A stretch of DNA of 64,000 bases from Trachythela sp. YZ-2020 (Eukaryota > Cnidaria > Anthozoa > Malacalcyonacea > Clavulariidae): assembly GCA_016169945.1 (NCBI GenBank), contig JADLSH010000190.1:2976001-3040000 (forward strand). Reading direction: 5' to 3'. The notes under the pieces were generated by a model. The model did not search any database. It was not told the origin of the DNA and saw only the letters and a list, made by a program, of their open reading frames with translations. Numbering within the stretch: position 1 is the first letter of the stretch; each line of letters begins with the position of its first letter. Positions 34,068 to 44,350 of this stretch are shown in pieces. A program made the position numbers and the translations under genes.

Positions 34068-37000
34068 CGTAGGCGGTGTTGGTGGTGTTATTGTTGGTGG
34101 TGGTGTTGTTGCGGTGGTTGCTATTGTTGTTGTTATTGTTGTCATAATATTTGTGGTTGTTTTTTTGCTGTTGCTGTTCCTGCTTTTATGGCTGCTATTG
34201 TTGTTTTTATTCCTGCTGCTGCTCACAGCTGCTACTCACAGCTGCTACTCTTCTGTTTTGGTTTCAATTGCTCTCCATCTGAAAGTCTGTTAAACACATA
34301 TTACATTTGCCACAATAATCAACAAACCTCCACTTGAACAGGTTTCTTTACATCATTAATACAAATAATTCGAACAGTGACATAACTGTTATTGACGTCT
34401 AGATCTGTGTATGAAGAAAATAATATGAATACACGAAAAAAATTAAATATTTGAATAATGTACGAAGGATATGAAATCCGGAAAATACATTTAGAAGTTG
34501 TTACCTTTAATTTTTGAAAATGATTTAAAATGATGTTTATCATCAGCGGAGACCTCGTGATTGTCGAGATATGAAAGTCCTGGGATACTGTCAATCACAA
34601 AACCATGGTAACATTTCGATAACTAAAGAAAGACAAGGTAATTTCAATTCGTTATCCACCATAAGCTTCGCTTCATGGTACTTACTAGGGAGCTGAAAAC
34701 AGTTTTCCATTTACAGTCGCTTTGCCCGCTTCTTCTACCAGAGTTGATTAAAATATTTCTAAATGGTAAAGCCCGGTTAATTTTAATCTATTCACACGAT
34801 AGTAAAGACAAGACAAGATTTCCATACATATTTTGTTTGGCCATCGTCCTCATGTTTCCATCTTCCATGCGTAAGCTCCCTATAAATGTTACTTACATGA
34901 AGTGGATTACCAATAAGTAAAAGATTTCTGAGAGCTGGAAGATGTTTCAGAATTTCCACAGTATTTTGAAGGTCAGCGAGGTTGTTGTAGCTGAGATCCA
35001 GTGAGAGCAATGATGGCCTGTCATGAATGATAAAATGTGACTGAGTGAAGAAGTTGACCCTTATTTCCTAGTGACTTATGTCGAGCGTCATCCAATAGAA
35101 CAGGGATGGATCCAGCTTGATTTGATAGGGGGGTCTAAACAGTCTTTGGTCATGAAGCAGGGCGTGGTCGGTGACCGAGGAAGGGTGAATCACCACTAAC
35201 GACCCCCTACAGGGCCAAGGAGGTTATCTTGTCCGAAAAGTTTTGAAAAATAAGATCGCCTAGATGGTCAAAAAGGCCCATCAATGGCCCAATATTATAT
35301 TTTTGTTTGATAAATGCCCTGTCAAATCCAAAATTTGGATTTGATATATTTGGATTTGATATGGGAATTGGCACCCCTCCTGCACCCCCCTTGGCCAAGG
35401 CTAGGAGGGGTGCGCACCCCCCTGCACCCCAGTAAATCCATCCATGCAATAGAAGATACTCACCATTTCGAAGGCGTAAATGAACGTGATGAAATATGAG
35501 TAACTTGATTTTGAGCCAAACCAAGATGTAATAATGAACAAAGATTGGCAGATTTCAATGCACTCAGATCATTGACATTGTTGGCAGCTAGCTCTAAGAC
35601 CTATTAAACAAAAATGCGCACATCGAATTGTTTTAAAATTTTGCAGATTGCATAATCTTATAACTTGATTTTAGTAATATCTACTTATGTCTATTGTTAG
35701 CCTTCACAAGGTAGAACGCTATTGAAACCGCAGTCAGAACCCTATATTTCAAGTTGAATCCTTTCTTCTCTCCCACTCCCTCCACCCCACGCCTCCCCTC
35801 TTTTCGGAAGCCCCTTGTTAACCTTCCAGGACTACCTACCCAGTACCCACTGCACAATTGTGAATTGATTTACGTTGCTAAATATAGAACAATCGCGTCT
35901 TCACAAATACCTCCAATTCTATTGGTAAATTTCTTCCATCAATCTTGTTGATATAATTTGCAGACAGAATCAACTCCTTTAAGTTAACGAACTTTAAGAT
36001 ACCTTCGTCTATATCATTTACCTGAATTGTATAATTGCATAAAGTAAACATCGAATATATAAGGAGCTATGGTGCTGTGCGACTTTAGATCACCCATGAT
36101 GAAGACACTGGACCGGAGTATCAAAACGTTGGGTCGTGAATGCAATTCGACCTGGCTTTGCATTTATTTTCTTAAACCAGATAATATCCCTTACAGGGGC
36201 ATAACTAGGGTTATAGCATTCGGGGGGTGAACCAATTTTGTCCGACGAAAAAATAAAACGACTCCTCCCCCCCCGGCCGCTCAAATTTCGGAAATATACT
36301 GTAGAAATTTCGCGACACTATTATCGAGACATGAGGAATAACAATTCGCTCAATTTTCCCCTAATTTTTCACGGTTTTTCAATTAAAAATCCCCCAAATT
36401 TTCTCAAAATATTACAACAACATTTGTGGGCCTCATTTTTGCCCGACGAATTTGGTAAATTTGCCCAAAAAAGGGGCCATTTCTGCACATTGGGGGGGTG
36501 TCACACCAAAGTGAGCCAAAGGAAATAACAAAGAATCTGAGCCATAAGTCGCGCATGACGAATTAAATACTAGTTAATTACATTTTTGTCCACAATTCTG
36601 AGTGTGGTGAAATGTTTCAATACAAAACTTGGATCTTGCAAGCACTCCGGAGTCTCAATGGCAATCTTTCGTAAATTTGTTGCCTCCTTACTCCAACTAT
36701 AGTCGACAGCATATGGAGAACTGCTGTCAAGCTGGAGCAAGGCTTCCACACTTTCACACTGCACTCCACCAGAATCTAAGCAAAAATATGGAATGGTAAT
36801 CAGTCTAGATATCATTTGTTTAAATATGGATGCACAATTTTGTATAAATTGTTCAACATTACCATATTTCGATACACATTTGCCCAATGCTTGCCTCTAA
36901 AACATCAAAAATAATTTAAAGTTGATCAATAAACTCATGGAGTAGTTCCATTACCTAACTTTAGCAGAGTTTACCGGTGTTTACCACCTCATTTGCCACT

Positions 37001-37461
37001 GTCACTCATTCGCACTACATTTTCCTCACACATTTCCATAAAAAAATTCTCTATGAAGTTCTTTAGAAGTTTCGTTCAATTGATGGCTATAATAGGACGT
37101 ATTTCTTGACCATTTGTTTGTGCATTGACCAAAAGCACAGAAGATGAAGGGTGCCAAAATTTTAATATTTTCAATCACAATTTGTATTTTTGTGAATGAA
37201 TTCTATGATTGAAGTCTCACTACACAATTTCATTCAAACATGCTCACATATTGTGGAAACTGTATTCCTGTGACTTGATATCTGAACATATTGGCCATAT
37301 AATTGTTTGTAAATTCAAATATACACGCGCTATAAAACGATGTACATTACATAGTACATAATTATACAACATACCCAAGATCCAAGGCCACACGGAAAAT
37401 CTTCAATACGTAGATTTTTTAACTGTTTATAGAAAGCTTCTGATGCACACAATGTAGACAT
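27693..37461 (-). CDS. LRRC43: LRRC43-like leucine-rich-repeat protein, 12 exons
   Basis: Exons on the minus strand: 37461-37375, 36896-36863, 36775-36582, 36021-35911, 35600-35464, 35017-34897, 34622-34505, 34404-34328, 33719-33572, 32154-31841, 29372-29093, 27946-27693 (stop). All phases join, giving about 624 aa, close to the roughly 650 aa expected of LRRC43. The N-terminus has IEDFPCGLGSW. Exons 4-7 carry leucine-rich repeats (LKELILSANYINKI, CSLLHLGLAQNQVTHI, LLSLDLSYNNLADL, LRNLLLIGNPLH) and a cap ending in GLSYLDNHEVSADD. Exons 8-12 are a C-terminal extension with beta-rich segments, a Lys/Glu-rich part and a six-proline run. The exon 10 start was chosen at 32154 for its pyrimidine tract and phase. 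LRRC43 is linked to motile-cilia expression, in keeping with the X-box upstream. The family name rests on my recall of the pattern; another LRR family is possible. Confidence 0.72.
28014..28190. repeat. Interstitial telomere-like array (TTAGGG/TTAGGATTAAGGG variants)
   Basis: About 170 bp of GGATTAGGGTTAGGATTAAGGG words, with TTAGGG, TTAGGA and TTAAGGG mixed. It lies in the last intron of the LRRC43-like gene. It resembles degenerate metazoan telomeric repeat but is not a pure array. Confidence 0.7.
28492..28936. mobile_element. hAT-type nonautonomous element with 8-bp target duplication
   Basis: The ends are CAGTGGCGTGCTGGC and its exact complement, a hAT-like terminus. CCCACCAA flanks both sides (28484-28491 and 28937-28944). 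The 445-bp inside has two GGGGGCGCC-rich inverted segments and no transposase. Inserted in the last intron of the LRRC43-like gene. Confidence 0.88.
29846..30214. repeat. Minisatellite of about 76-80 bp units
   Basis: The unit core GCGTTTCCCGGTCGCTGTAG followed by ATCGGAGGTG starts near 29950, 30026, 30104 and 30180, with a diverged first unit near 29855. Each unit contains the small hairpin CCGGTCGCTGTAGATCGG. The reading frames across it are repeat-derived. Confidence 0.8.
30215..30900. other. Unassigned intronic sequence
   Basis: Between the minisatellite and the Crypton-like element. The base composition is more GC-rich than its surroundings and it contains GT-rich runs. No conserved ORF was recognised; it could be the body of an old transposon. 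Confidence 0.4.
30941..31648 (+). mobile_element. Element with TATATACACAAGCTCTGG inverted ends and two Crypton-like first exons
   Basis: The left end TATATACACAAGCTCTGG at 30941 is matched by its complement ending near 31648. Inside are two copies of a short leader (ATCCTACTAGTAGGGAAAA and a variant) each followed by an ATG. The first, 31121-31232, encodes 37 residues starting MASRFVSMNDEEIGVLL with NTKKATKFGM, then a GTAAGC donor. The second begins at 31564 (MAGRLGQLNEEEIQVLL) and is cut after about 20 codons. This N-terminus resembles animal Crypton-derived (tyrosine-recombinase/DUF3504-like) proteins. No recombinase domain is present, so this is a remnant. Confidence 0.5.
31420..31535. 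repeat. Palindrome around ATATTGGCTGATAGCCAAC
   Basis: Arms from TGAAATATTATATTCGCTC and from the complement ending AATATTTC pair over about 50 bases, with the centre near 31478. A related but distinct palindrome lies at 31650-31762. Confidence 0.7.
31650..31762. repeat. Palindrome around GACTGATAGCCGACTC
   Basis: Arms from AACAGTTATTCTACTCACTC and from its complement ending GAATAACTGTT pair over about 45-50 bases. It resembles the palindrome at 31420 in its centre (CTGATAGCC...GGCTATCAG), so both are likely one foldback family. Confidence 0.7.
32526..32612. repeat. TTTAG pentanucleotide microsatellite
   Basis: About 17 TTTAG units with one short interruption (TTTCTAG). Confidence 0.9.
33740..34140. 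repeat. GTT trinucleotide microsatellite, about 400 bp
   Basis: Long GTT runs with GGT, GCT and TAT interruptions, immediately beside exon 9 of the LRRC43-like gene, in the intron. All three frames are open (poly-Cys, poly-Val, poly-Leu) purely because of the repeat. Confidence 0.9.
35101..35460. repeat. Repeat fragments with CACCCCCCTGCACCCC inverted segments
   Basis: Between LRRC43-like exons 6 and 5. Two G/C-run segments around 35375-35435 are partly inverted. The segment starts GGGATGGATCC and ends GTAAATCCATCCATG, so it may be one decayed inverted-repeat element. Confidence 0.4.
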
Positions 37462-38089
37462 CACTATTGGACGAACATTTAACCGTGCGAAAACATTTTC
37501 CAAGACAAAATTCGCAAAAATTCACATTTTGTTTTCAAGCCGCCATATTGCTTTTTGTTACCATGGTAACTGTATGTTAGCCACCAGTCCTTAAGGCAAA
37601 AAGCGACGCGTGGGTTACTGAAGGGTTACTGAGTTCTGGGGCAACTTTGAGGTTTGCTCTTTTCCTCTAGTCAAACTTTGGACGGGATGACCAGTGGGTG
37701 ACCCTTACTACACCTCTATTGCTCTGGGAAAACGAGATATCCAGGGCTTCAGTAAAATCAGCCTTGAGTAATACTAATACCACACGAAACACATCCCCTT
37801 TTTTTAAGTTTTAATACAGCACAAAAGTTTTAGCTAAACTAAGTTTAAGGACGTGGGTCTATAAACTCGGCACAGTGCTCTTGGTTTTTTATACACATGA
37901 GAAAACATGAGATATATATAAGATGACGTAAGATGCCGTACTAAAGTGAAAGACTTCTATCCAGTATTACTATACAGTTCAGTGAGCCACTGATCTGCAT
38001 TAAATGCACTGGATGGATGAACCATTTCATCTATAATAGAATGAAAATTCTCGATCAAAGTGGAAGCGGCAAGATGATGTAAATTAAAA
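37462..38089. promoter_or_regulatory. Divergent promoter between the LRRC43-like gene and RNF185, with an RFX X-box
   Basis: The two start codons are 628 bp apart and point away from each other. GTTACCATGGTAAC at 37557-37570 is a perfect 14-base palindrome that fits the RFX X-box consensus, 96 bp upstream of the LRRC43-like ATG. A GCCGCCATATTG, similar to a YY1 site, lies next to it at 37540-37551. X-boxes drive ciliary genes in animals, so control of the LRRC43-like gene is the natural reading. Confidence 0.65.
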
Positions 38090-41000
38090 ATGGCGAGCAA
38101 TACAACAGAAGAAAATGTCAGCGAAAGCGAGAATAAAAACAAGCCGTCCTCAAGTCAAAACGAAAAAAAAGAACCGAATCCAAATTTCGAATGTAATATA
38201 TGTCTTGATACGGCGAAAGAAGCTGTAGTTAGTATGTGTGGTCATCTATTTTGGTAAGAAAAAATTACCTTTAAATTTCTAAATATTTATATATACAGTA
38301 CAGTTGTTTATAAATACAGTATACTTTCGTCTAAGGTGATAGAAGCTTTTCTACGTTTGCTTATTAACATTGAATAATTGTTAAAGATATATTTTATATA
38401 TAATCATATAATATTATTAAAATACAAAGATAAAAATAATTGATAGATCATAAATTAAAAATTCATAGTAAATACAATATAATATCGAAGATACATACAG
38501 CTGTTATTGTGTATAAAGTAGAACAGCTGAAATTTAAAGGAAGAAATGTCCAGCTATTATTTGCAAAAAAAATTCCCCTGTCACTTGAAATGCTCTTAAC
38601 TTTCAAACACAGGACTACAGACTGTCTACCAGACTGCTAACTTTGTTAACTGCGCACAGAATATTTTTCTTGCCAAAATATGGGCGCAAATATATGTCAC
38701 ATATGAAACAAAATGTGCACATTTATATGAAGAAAAATGCGCACACAACTTCAATTCTCTAAGAAATCTCTTTCTTGAAAGATCAAATTGTGTGCAAATT
38801 GTTCAAATGACTTCAATACGCCTTTTCGGGGTTTGCGACACTATCTTGCCAAGTGGGGCAAATACAATGGTAAAAACATTACCTCGTCCCAATGGGAACA
38901 CTTGTCCCTAGGGTCATGCTATTGTTGCACTATTGTGTTTGCACCACTTGGCAAGATGGCGTCGCGAACCCTGAAAAGGCGTATTATAAAAAAAATGCGC
39001 ACGTCAGCTCGAAAATGCAGTCTGGACTGTCTACAGTCTGCAGCGGGGAGGGACCACAGACTGCCTTTGAGGTCCTGGCTAGATGCCTGGCGTTGATAAT
39101 AGCCATGCATGGCGTTGATAATAACTATGCATGCCGTGCAGATTCACCCTATGTGCCCTGCCTCAAAATTCCCTGATACATGAATGGGAGCATTATGCTT
39201 GTACTAATATAAACAATGTGCATAACTATGCTTCATTTTTGTTTCAGTTGGCCCTGTCTTTCAAGGGTAAGTAACAATTAGTTATTGATTTGTATAAATA
39301 AATGCAACCTATTAGTTAATAATCTCCAGTCAGTTAAATATGATATTAAAAACATTACTCCAAATATATTCCCAGTTATGGATTTACTGGGGATAGGTGG
39401 ACATTAGGGGGGCCAAGGGGGGTGGTCGCCCCCCAATAATTTCTCAAAGCCTTTCGATGATAGCTGACTAACTGTGTAACAAAGCTGTACTAATGTTTTG
39501 ACAACCACAAAAACCTTGATTTGCATGAAATTTAAGCAAAAAAGGTCTTATGAACTGAGATTTGCAGCAACAAAAGGATAGTTATATGTTGGCAACCTAA
39601 GTTCACACCCCCACATGTCCACTACTGCGTGGGTGTGCCAATTTTTGCCAAGCTTAGAATCTAAGATCCACCCTTACCACCAGCTAGGTCCCCTGCACCC
39701 TGCCAGGTGGTCTTGCTCCAGAACACTACCACCCATCTATAGCTACAATCTTGGACATAACGCTTGAGACCATTCCTCACAATATTGCAAAGTTGATGTA
39801 TATTGCAAAACAAACTTTGTGACCCCCCCATGACACAAACTCAACATTGATTTGGGGGAGTGGGGGTTTAAGAAGTGCAGCATGATTTTACAGGGAATTA
39901 TCTGATGATGGGTATGAAAATGTTGTATATAGGAAAAGGTAGTCTCGACCAGTTATGTCCAAGATTGTAGCACCCTCAGTGATTATATCTCTGCATATTC
40001 CTGTGGTCTAAATATCCATTCACATTATTTTAGTGGTTAGAGACAAGACCGAACAGATCTGTGTGTCCTGTGTGTAAAGCAGGCATCAGTCGGGACAAAG
40101 TGATTCCTCTCTATGGCCGAGGAAGTGGTGATCAAACAGATCCGAGAGATAAAACACCACCTAGGCCACCGGGACAGAGATCTGAGCCAGAAAATAACGG
40201 AGTAAGAAGAAGAAATTATATATATTTTGTAGATATTAAAATATATTATACATAATTATACACACCATTGACCATCCTGGGAATCCCATGCACACACTCC
40301 TTGCCACACGTTAAGAAGTGCAAATTAACGTGCAATGCAAAATATCCTACACTATAGTTTATACATAATGTATTTCCAATCAAAAAAGATATGAAGCATA
40401 AGTGACTAAGTCAATAGTCGACGCAATAGTCAAACTACATGTAGATTAAGATTCTCCCTGGCACCCCGCCCAACAGGACCAACAGCAGAAGGCCCCTTCT
40501 ACACGTAGATTAGTAATAATCTATATTTGTGACACAACGACGTTCATTGGAATCAAAATGGAAGTTAATAATGACTTTCTGACAGGCACTTAATATTTTT
40601 GCATCCTAGAATATGATTTAAACGTTTTGAGATAACTAAATGTTAGTTGTATCCTAGTACTAAAGGTCTAGCAAGAAGTAGGAATTAAATGCCTAGTGCA
40701 TTGGGAATGAAAAAAATTTGCATGCCTAACAGGCCCAAGGAGTGCGATTCATTGCACCCCTTCATTTTTCCTCCTTTCTATTTATGTATATTTCAAACTG
40801 TTTTATTTTCTATATCTTAATTAACAATTATTCGCCGAAGGCAAGGTGAATATCGGTGAATAAAAACCGAGACGAAGTCGAGGTTTTTATTCACCAATAT
40901 TCACCGAGCCTGAGGTGAATAATTGTTTTAGTAAAATTACATAGGTGATTATTTGGAAAAAAATAAAAAATGCACATTTCAAAAATATTTTAATTGAATA

Positions 41001-42110
41001 TTTACGATAAAAGCGGCTTAAAAACGCTTTAGGTGATTATCGCATATTAATCCGAGGTAGCGCAACCAATCAGCATTGAGAATTTTCAATAATCACTTAT
41101 GTAATCTTACTAATGCGGCTAGTTGTGTTATCTTTTTTCTATTGCCTATTTTCTGTTTCAATTAATAATACTTTGCCTACCAAAATTCTTACCCAACACT
41201 TTGAATTTTACTTTAGATGTTTCCTGGATTGGACGTGGGTGGTGGTTGGCATGTATCATTTGGTATAGGAGCATTTCCTTTTACGCTTTTTACTGCAGGA
41301 ACTGGTGTAAGTATGTAATGTATATTGAGCATAACCTGAGTATCAGGCCTATATTTCCCTTTCCTAAATTATGTGGGTGGAGGAAAGGGAAGAGGGCCTG
41401 GTACAAATCTTTACCTGGCCACATGTAAAAATGGCCAAAATCCGTCTTTTGACATGATTGAACTAGCAGACAAAGAAAATTAGAAAATATAATGTGTCTT
41501 TACAAATGAGCCCATATATAGGCAATGTTTTTCATAATATTCGTTTCAACCAGTATCAATAGGTATTTTGGTTTTTTGTATTAATCATTAAAGTGAAGTT
41601 CATATATTTATTTTACTTCCTTACTTGTTCTTTATTTTAGAATGTTGGTGGATTTGGGCAAGGTAAGTGTATACGAGAGTAAAAATAGAGAAGTGCCAAA
41701 CGCATAAATTAAGGTCAACACCAAAGTTTTTACATTTTTGACTTCATTTAAGCAAGTGAGACGCACCCTGATTTCCTTAATGTTTTGCTCATGAATTATT
41801 AACGAGATTGAGAAGTTATATAGAATACAAGCTAAAGGCAAATACGAGTCGAAGCCATGAAAAACAATTCTATTTTCTAAATAGAGTCCAAAAATTACAC
41901 ATGGCCCTCAGATCGGATTTTTATTGATTTGTTTAAAATAGATATGTAGGCAAGACACTCACAGTAGACCAAAGAAATGGAATTTTTACATTTGTTTCTT
42001 TTGTTCTAGCTCCAGCCCCTGGCTCGCCTCAGGAAGCACAAGAACAATTTCTTTCGAAAATATTTCTTTGGGTCGCATTGATCTTCATCTTTTGGCTTTT
42101 CATTGCTTGA
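38090..42110 (+). CDS. RNF185: RNF185/RNF5-type membrane-bound RING E3 ubiquitin ligase, 6 exons
   Basis: E3 ubiquitin ligase of the ER and mitochondrial outer membrane, acting in ER-associated degradation. Exons: 38090-38253, 39248-39266, 40034-40201, 41217-41306, 41641-41662, 42010-42110. All phases join to give 187 aa (human RNF185 has 192). The RING is C3HC4 with C35, C38, C50, H52, C55, C58, C72 and C75, containing [13 protein letters not shown] and WLETRPNR. The invariant [20 protein letters not shown] and the [14 protein letters not shown] linker follow. Two hydrophobic segments complete it: [18 protein letters not shown] and the C-terminal [20 protein letters not shown], which ends the protein. 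The second exon has only 19 bases. Introns 1 and 3 contain foldback elements. Confidence 0.97.
38816..38985. repeat. Inverted repeat with ATACGCCTTTTCGGGGTTTG ends in RNF185 intron 1
   Basis: About 51 bases at 38816-38866 are repeated inverted at 38935-38985 with few mismatches. Both arms contain CTTGCCAAGTGG or its complement. A nonautonomous foldback element. Confidence 0.8.
40825..40930. repeat. Palindrome around GGTGAATAAAAACCGAG in RNF185 intron 3
   Basis: AACAATTATTCGCCGAAGGC... at the left is mirrored by its complement ending GAATAATTGTT. Arms of about 45 bases with some mismatches. Confidence 0.75.
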
Positions 42111-42226
42111 CTAAAAGTAGCCTGCAACAGCACATGCTGTTGAAATTTCAAATCTGTTCGAGATTTAAGAATGTACATAGCCATTGAAAGCGAACGTTCA
42201 TACAGAAGCATACACGCGTTTGCTTA

Positions 42227-42568
42227 AAATCTCACATCTTGTCAACAAGACGTATTCGCAACGGGTTTGTAACAAGCTTGTCAACATGTTGTAACATTGT
42301 TGTCATTTTATCAAGTTGCTACAAGGTTGTCACTCACAACTTGTCAGCAAGTTCAACTTGTCAGCAAGTTCAACTTGTCAGCAAGTTGTTGGAATAACTT
42401 GCAACAAGTCTGTTGAGTCAACAACTTTGTAGTGAGTTGTCACTTGTCAACAAGCCGATGACATCTTGTCAACAAGCAGTGCGAACACATCCTGATAACA
42501 AGTTTTTGAACCAGCACTGGTACAAGTCTGCTGCAGGTTTGTTACAAGTTATGCGTTTTTACGTGTGT
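42227..42568. mobile_element. Foldback MITE rich in TTGTAACAAG, copy 3
   Basis: Begins AAAATCTCACATCTTGTCAAC and ends GCGTTTTTACGTGTGTAG, the same ends as the element at 10512 in the other orientation. A 17-base unit, CAAGTTCAACTTGTCAG, is tandemly repeated inside. It lies just downstream of RNF185. Confidence 0.75.
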
Positions 42569-42669
42569 AGGATTTACCTGTTCTTAACCACAGTTTAATA
42601 ATAGGAAATAAATATACAGTGTGTGAATAAAGCAGACCAAAGGGCTTAATAAATTATTACTTTTTAATA

Positions 42670-43023
42670 GACAATTTGCACAAAGTATATTGCCGGAAAG
42701 AACATACTAAAATTAGTGAAATTGCAAAGTTTGGTTCCGAAATGTTGTAAAATGCGGAAACTATGGCCTTGCAAAGTTTGCAAATTTTGTATACTTTTGT
42801 ATTACGTGCGGAAATTCCTACCACATTTGGGCCGAAATGTGGTAGGAATTTCCGCAGGTAATACTAAAGTATACAAACTTTGCAAGGCTATATTGTCCGC
42901 ATTTTACGACATTTCGCAACCAAACTTTGCAATTTTACTAATCTTATTATGTTCTTTGTAGCTGTTGTGATTGATTCCCTTCTCCTTGCCTAGAACAAAA
43001 TTTAGTCTATAATGCAAATTGTC
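42670..43023. mobile_element. TA-flanked MITE, family 1 copy 2
   Basis: Matches 24386-24744 over most of its length, including the inner palindrome and the right end. The left terminal repeat has lost about 25 bases after GACAATTTGCA. The inner loop contains an extra inverted AGGAATTTCCGCA absent from copy 1. Confidence 0.8.
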
Positions 43024-43414
43024 TTCAGGAGTTTGGGTCGAAGGGTCAACTACCTAAAAATATAGAAAGAACTTAATTCCACCAACTTCCAGACGAAAGG
43101 CCTTCGCTCAAAACTGATTTATTCACACACGGAATTGTTGCACAATGCGGCTGTAAAAGTGCACATATTTCTATAACATTAAGGTGAACAGAAAGATAGA
43201 ACAATGACTTTTCAAGCTTCCAATTACCAGAAATAGGTCCCAATTTATAACGTAATTGTCCTAAATTATATAGCGTCACATGACGAGAATGACCAGTGTA
43301 AACATAGTCTAAGAGAATCTTAAATAAAATTTGATATTTAAGGACCTAGGTGATACGCCATCTCTCTATTTGGCTACTCCTCCATATGACTACTTTTTGG
43401 CAATGCTGTTTTCT

Positions 43415-43746
43415 GCACTCTAAAAATAGGTGTGTTAAATTTACACACCTTTTTTGTCCAAAATTCAACACACCTTTAGCTGTGCTTTGTAACACACCTG
43501 TAGGTGAGTTTGACACACTTTAAGGTGTGTAAAAAGCATGTCTCAGGCTGTGTTAAACATGCATGCCTCGAAGGCGTTTAAAATGTGTTACAAATTTGTG
43601 TTTTCGGCTTGTCCAACGTTTAACACACCTTAAGGTGTGTTTCGGATAAAGGTGTGTTTTTGAACACACCATGGCGTGTTTTGCTACACACAATGACGTG
43701 TTTTATAATACAACCTCCAGGGTGCGTGTGTTGCAAAACACATCTA
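43415..43746. repeat. Cluster of ACACACCT/AGGTGTGT motifs
   Basis: At least ten ACACACCT or AGGTGTGT words in both orientations within about 330 bp, several as ACACACCTTAAGGTGTGT palindromes. The outer ends are approximately inverted. It lies in the gap between RNF185 and the SLC43 gene. Confidence 0.7.
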
Positions 43747-44300
43747 CCTAATCTTCTTAAATCGATGTAAAGAAGGGTTGGCACACCGGTACATATTAAG
43801 TATCTGGGGAGGGGTGAAAAAAGGTAATATGGAAAACAATATGGTTTTAATTTTAATATGGTATCAGAAATTTCAAACTGTATAACAGTAACAATATAAA
43901 TGTTTTAACATTTAAATTAACTCAACTCGTAAAACTAACACCAGTATCGACATTTAGATGTCCATATAGGTAGACTGTCTTTAGACTGTCTTTAGAGACA
44001 GTTGTATATAGAACACTTTCCAATTCTATTCAGTTAGAAAGGCATCATTTAGATTCTTTAAAGGTATTTGATTTTATCAAATATGATTCATCAACAGGCT
44101 TAGGGCCTAAAAATATGGAGGAAACCAGGCCAAAAAAAGCATAGTTAATTTTGAAAAACATACCACCACCGCGAACAAGGCCTGTCATATTTTCGTGTCA
44201 AAGCATTCAGGTTATTTCGGGCGACAAGAAGCATCCGCGATTTTGGTAATGTGATGGAAACATTTGCAAAAGGGGGTCAGCCATAGAGCGTCTACCCTCT

Positions 44301-44301
<1 letters not shown>

Positions 44302-44347
<46 letters not shown>
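44302..44347. repeat. TA dinucleotide microsatellite
   Basis: About 23 TA units ending 4 bases before the stop codon of the SLC43 gene, so it lies in that gene's 3'UTR. Confidence 0.9.

Positions 44348-44350
<3 letters not shown>

Noticed and set aside
33739..34337. Open frames of up to 184 residues rich in Cys, Val or Leu
   Set aside because: Pure translation of a GTT microsatellite in all frames; no non-repeat coding signal.
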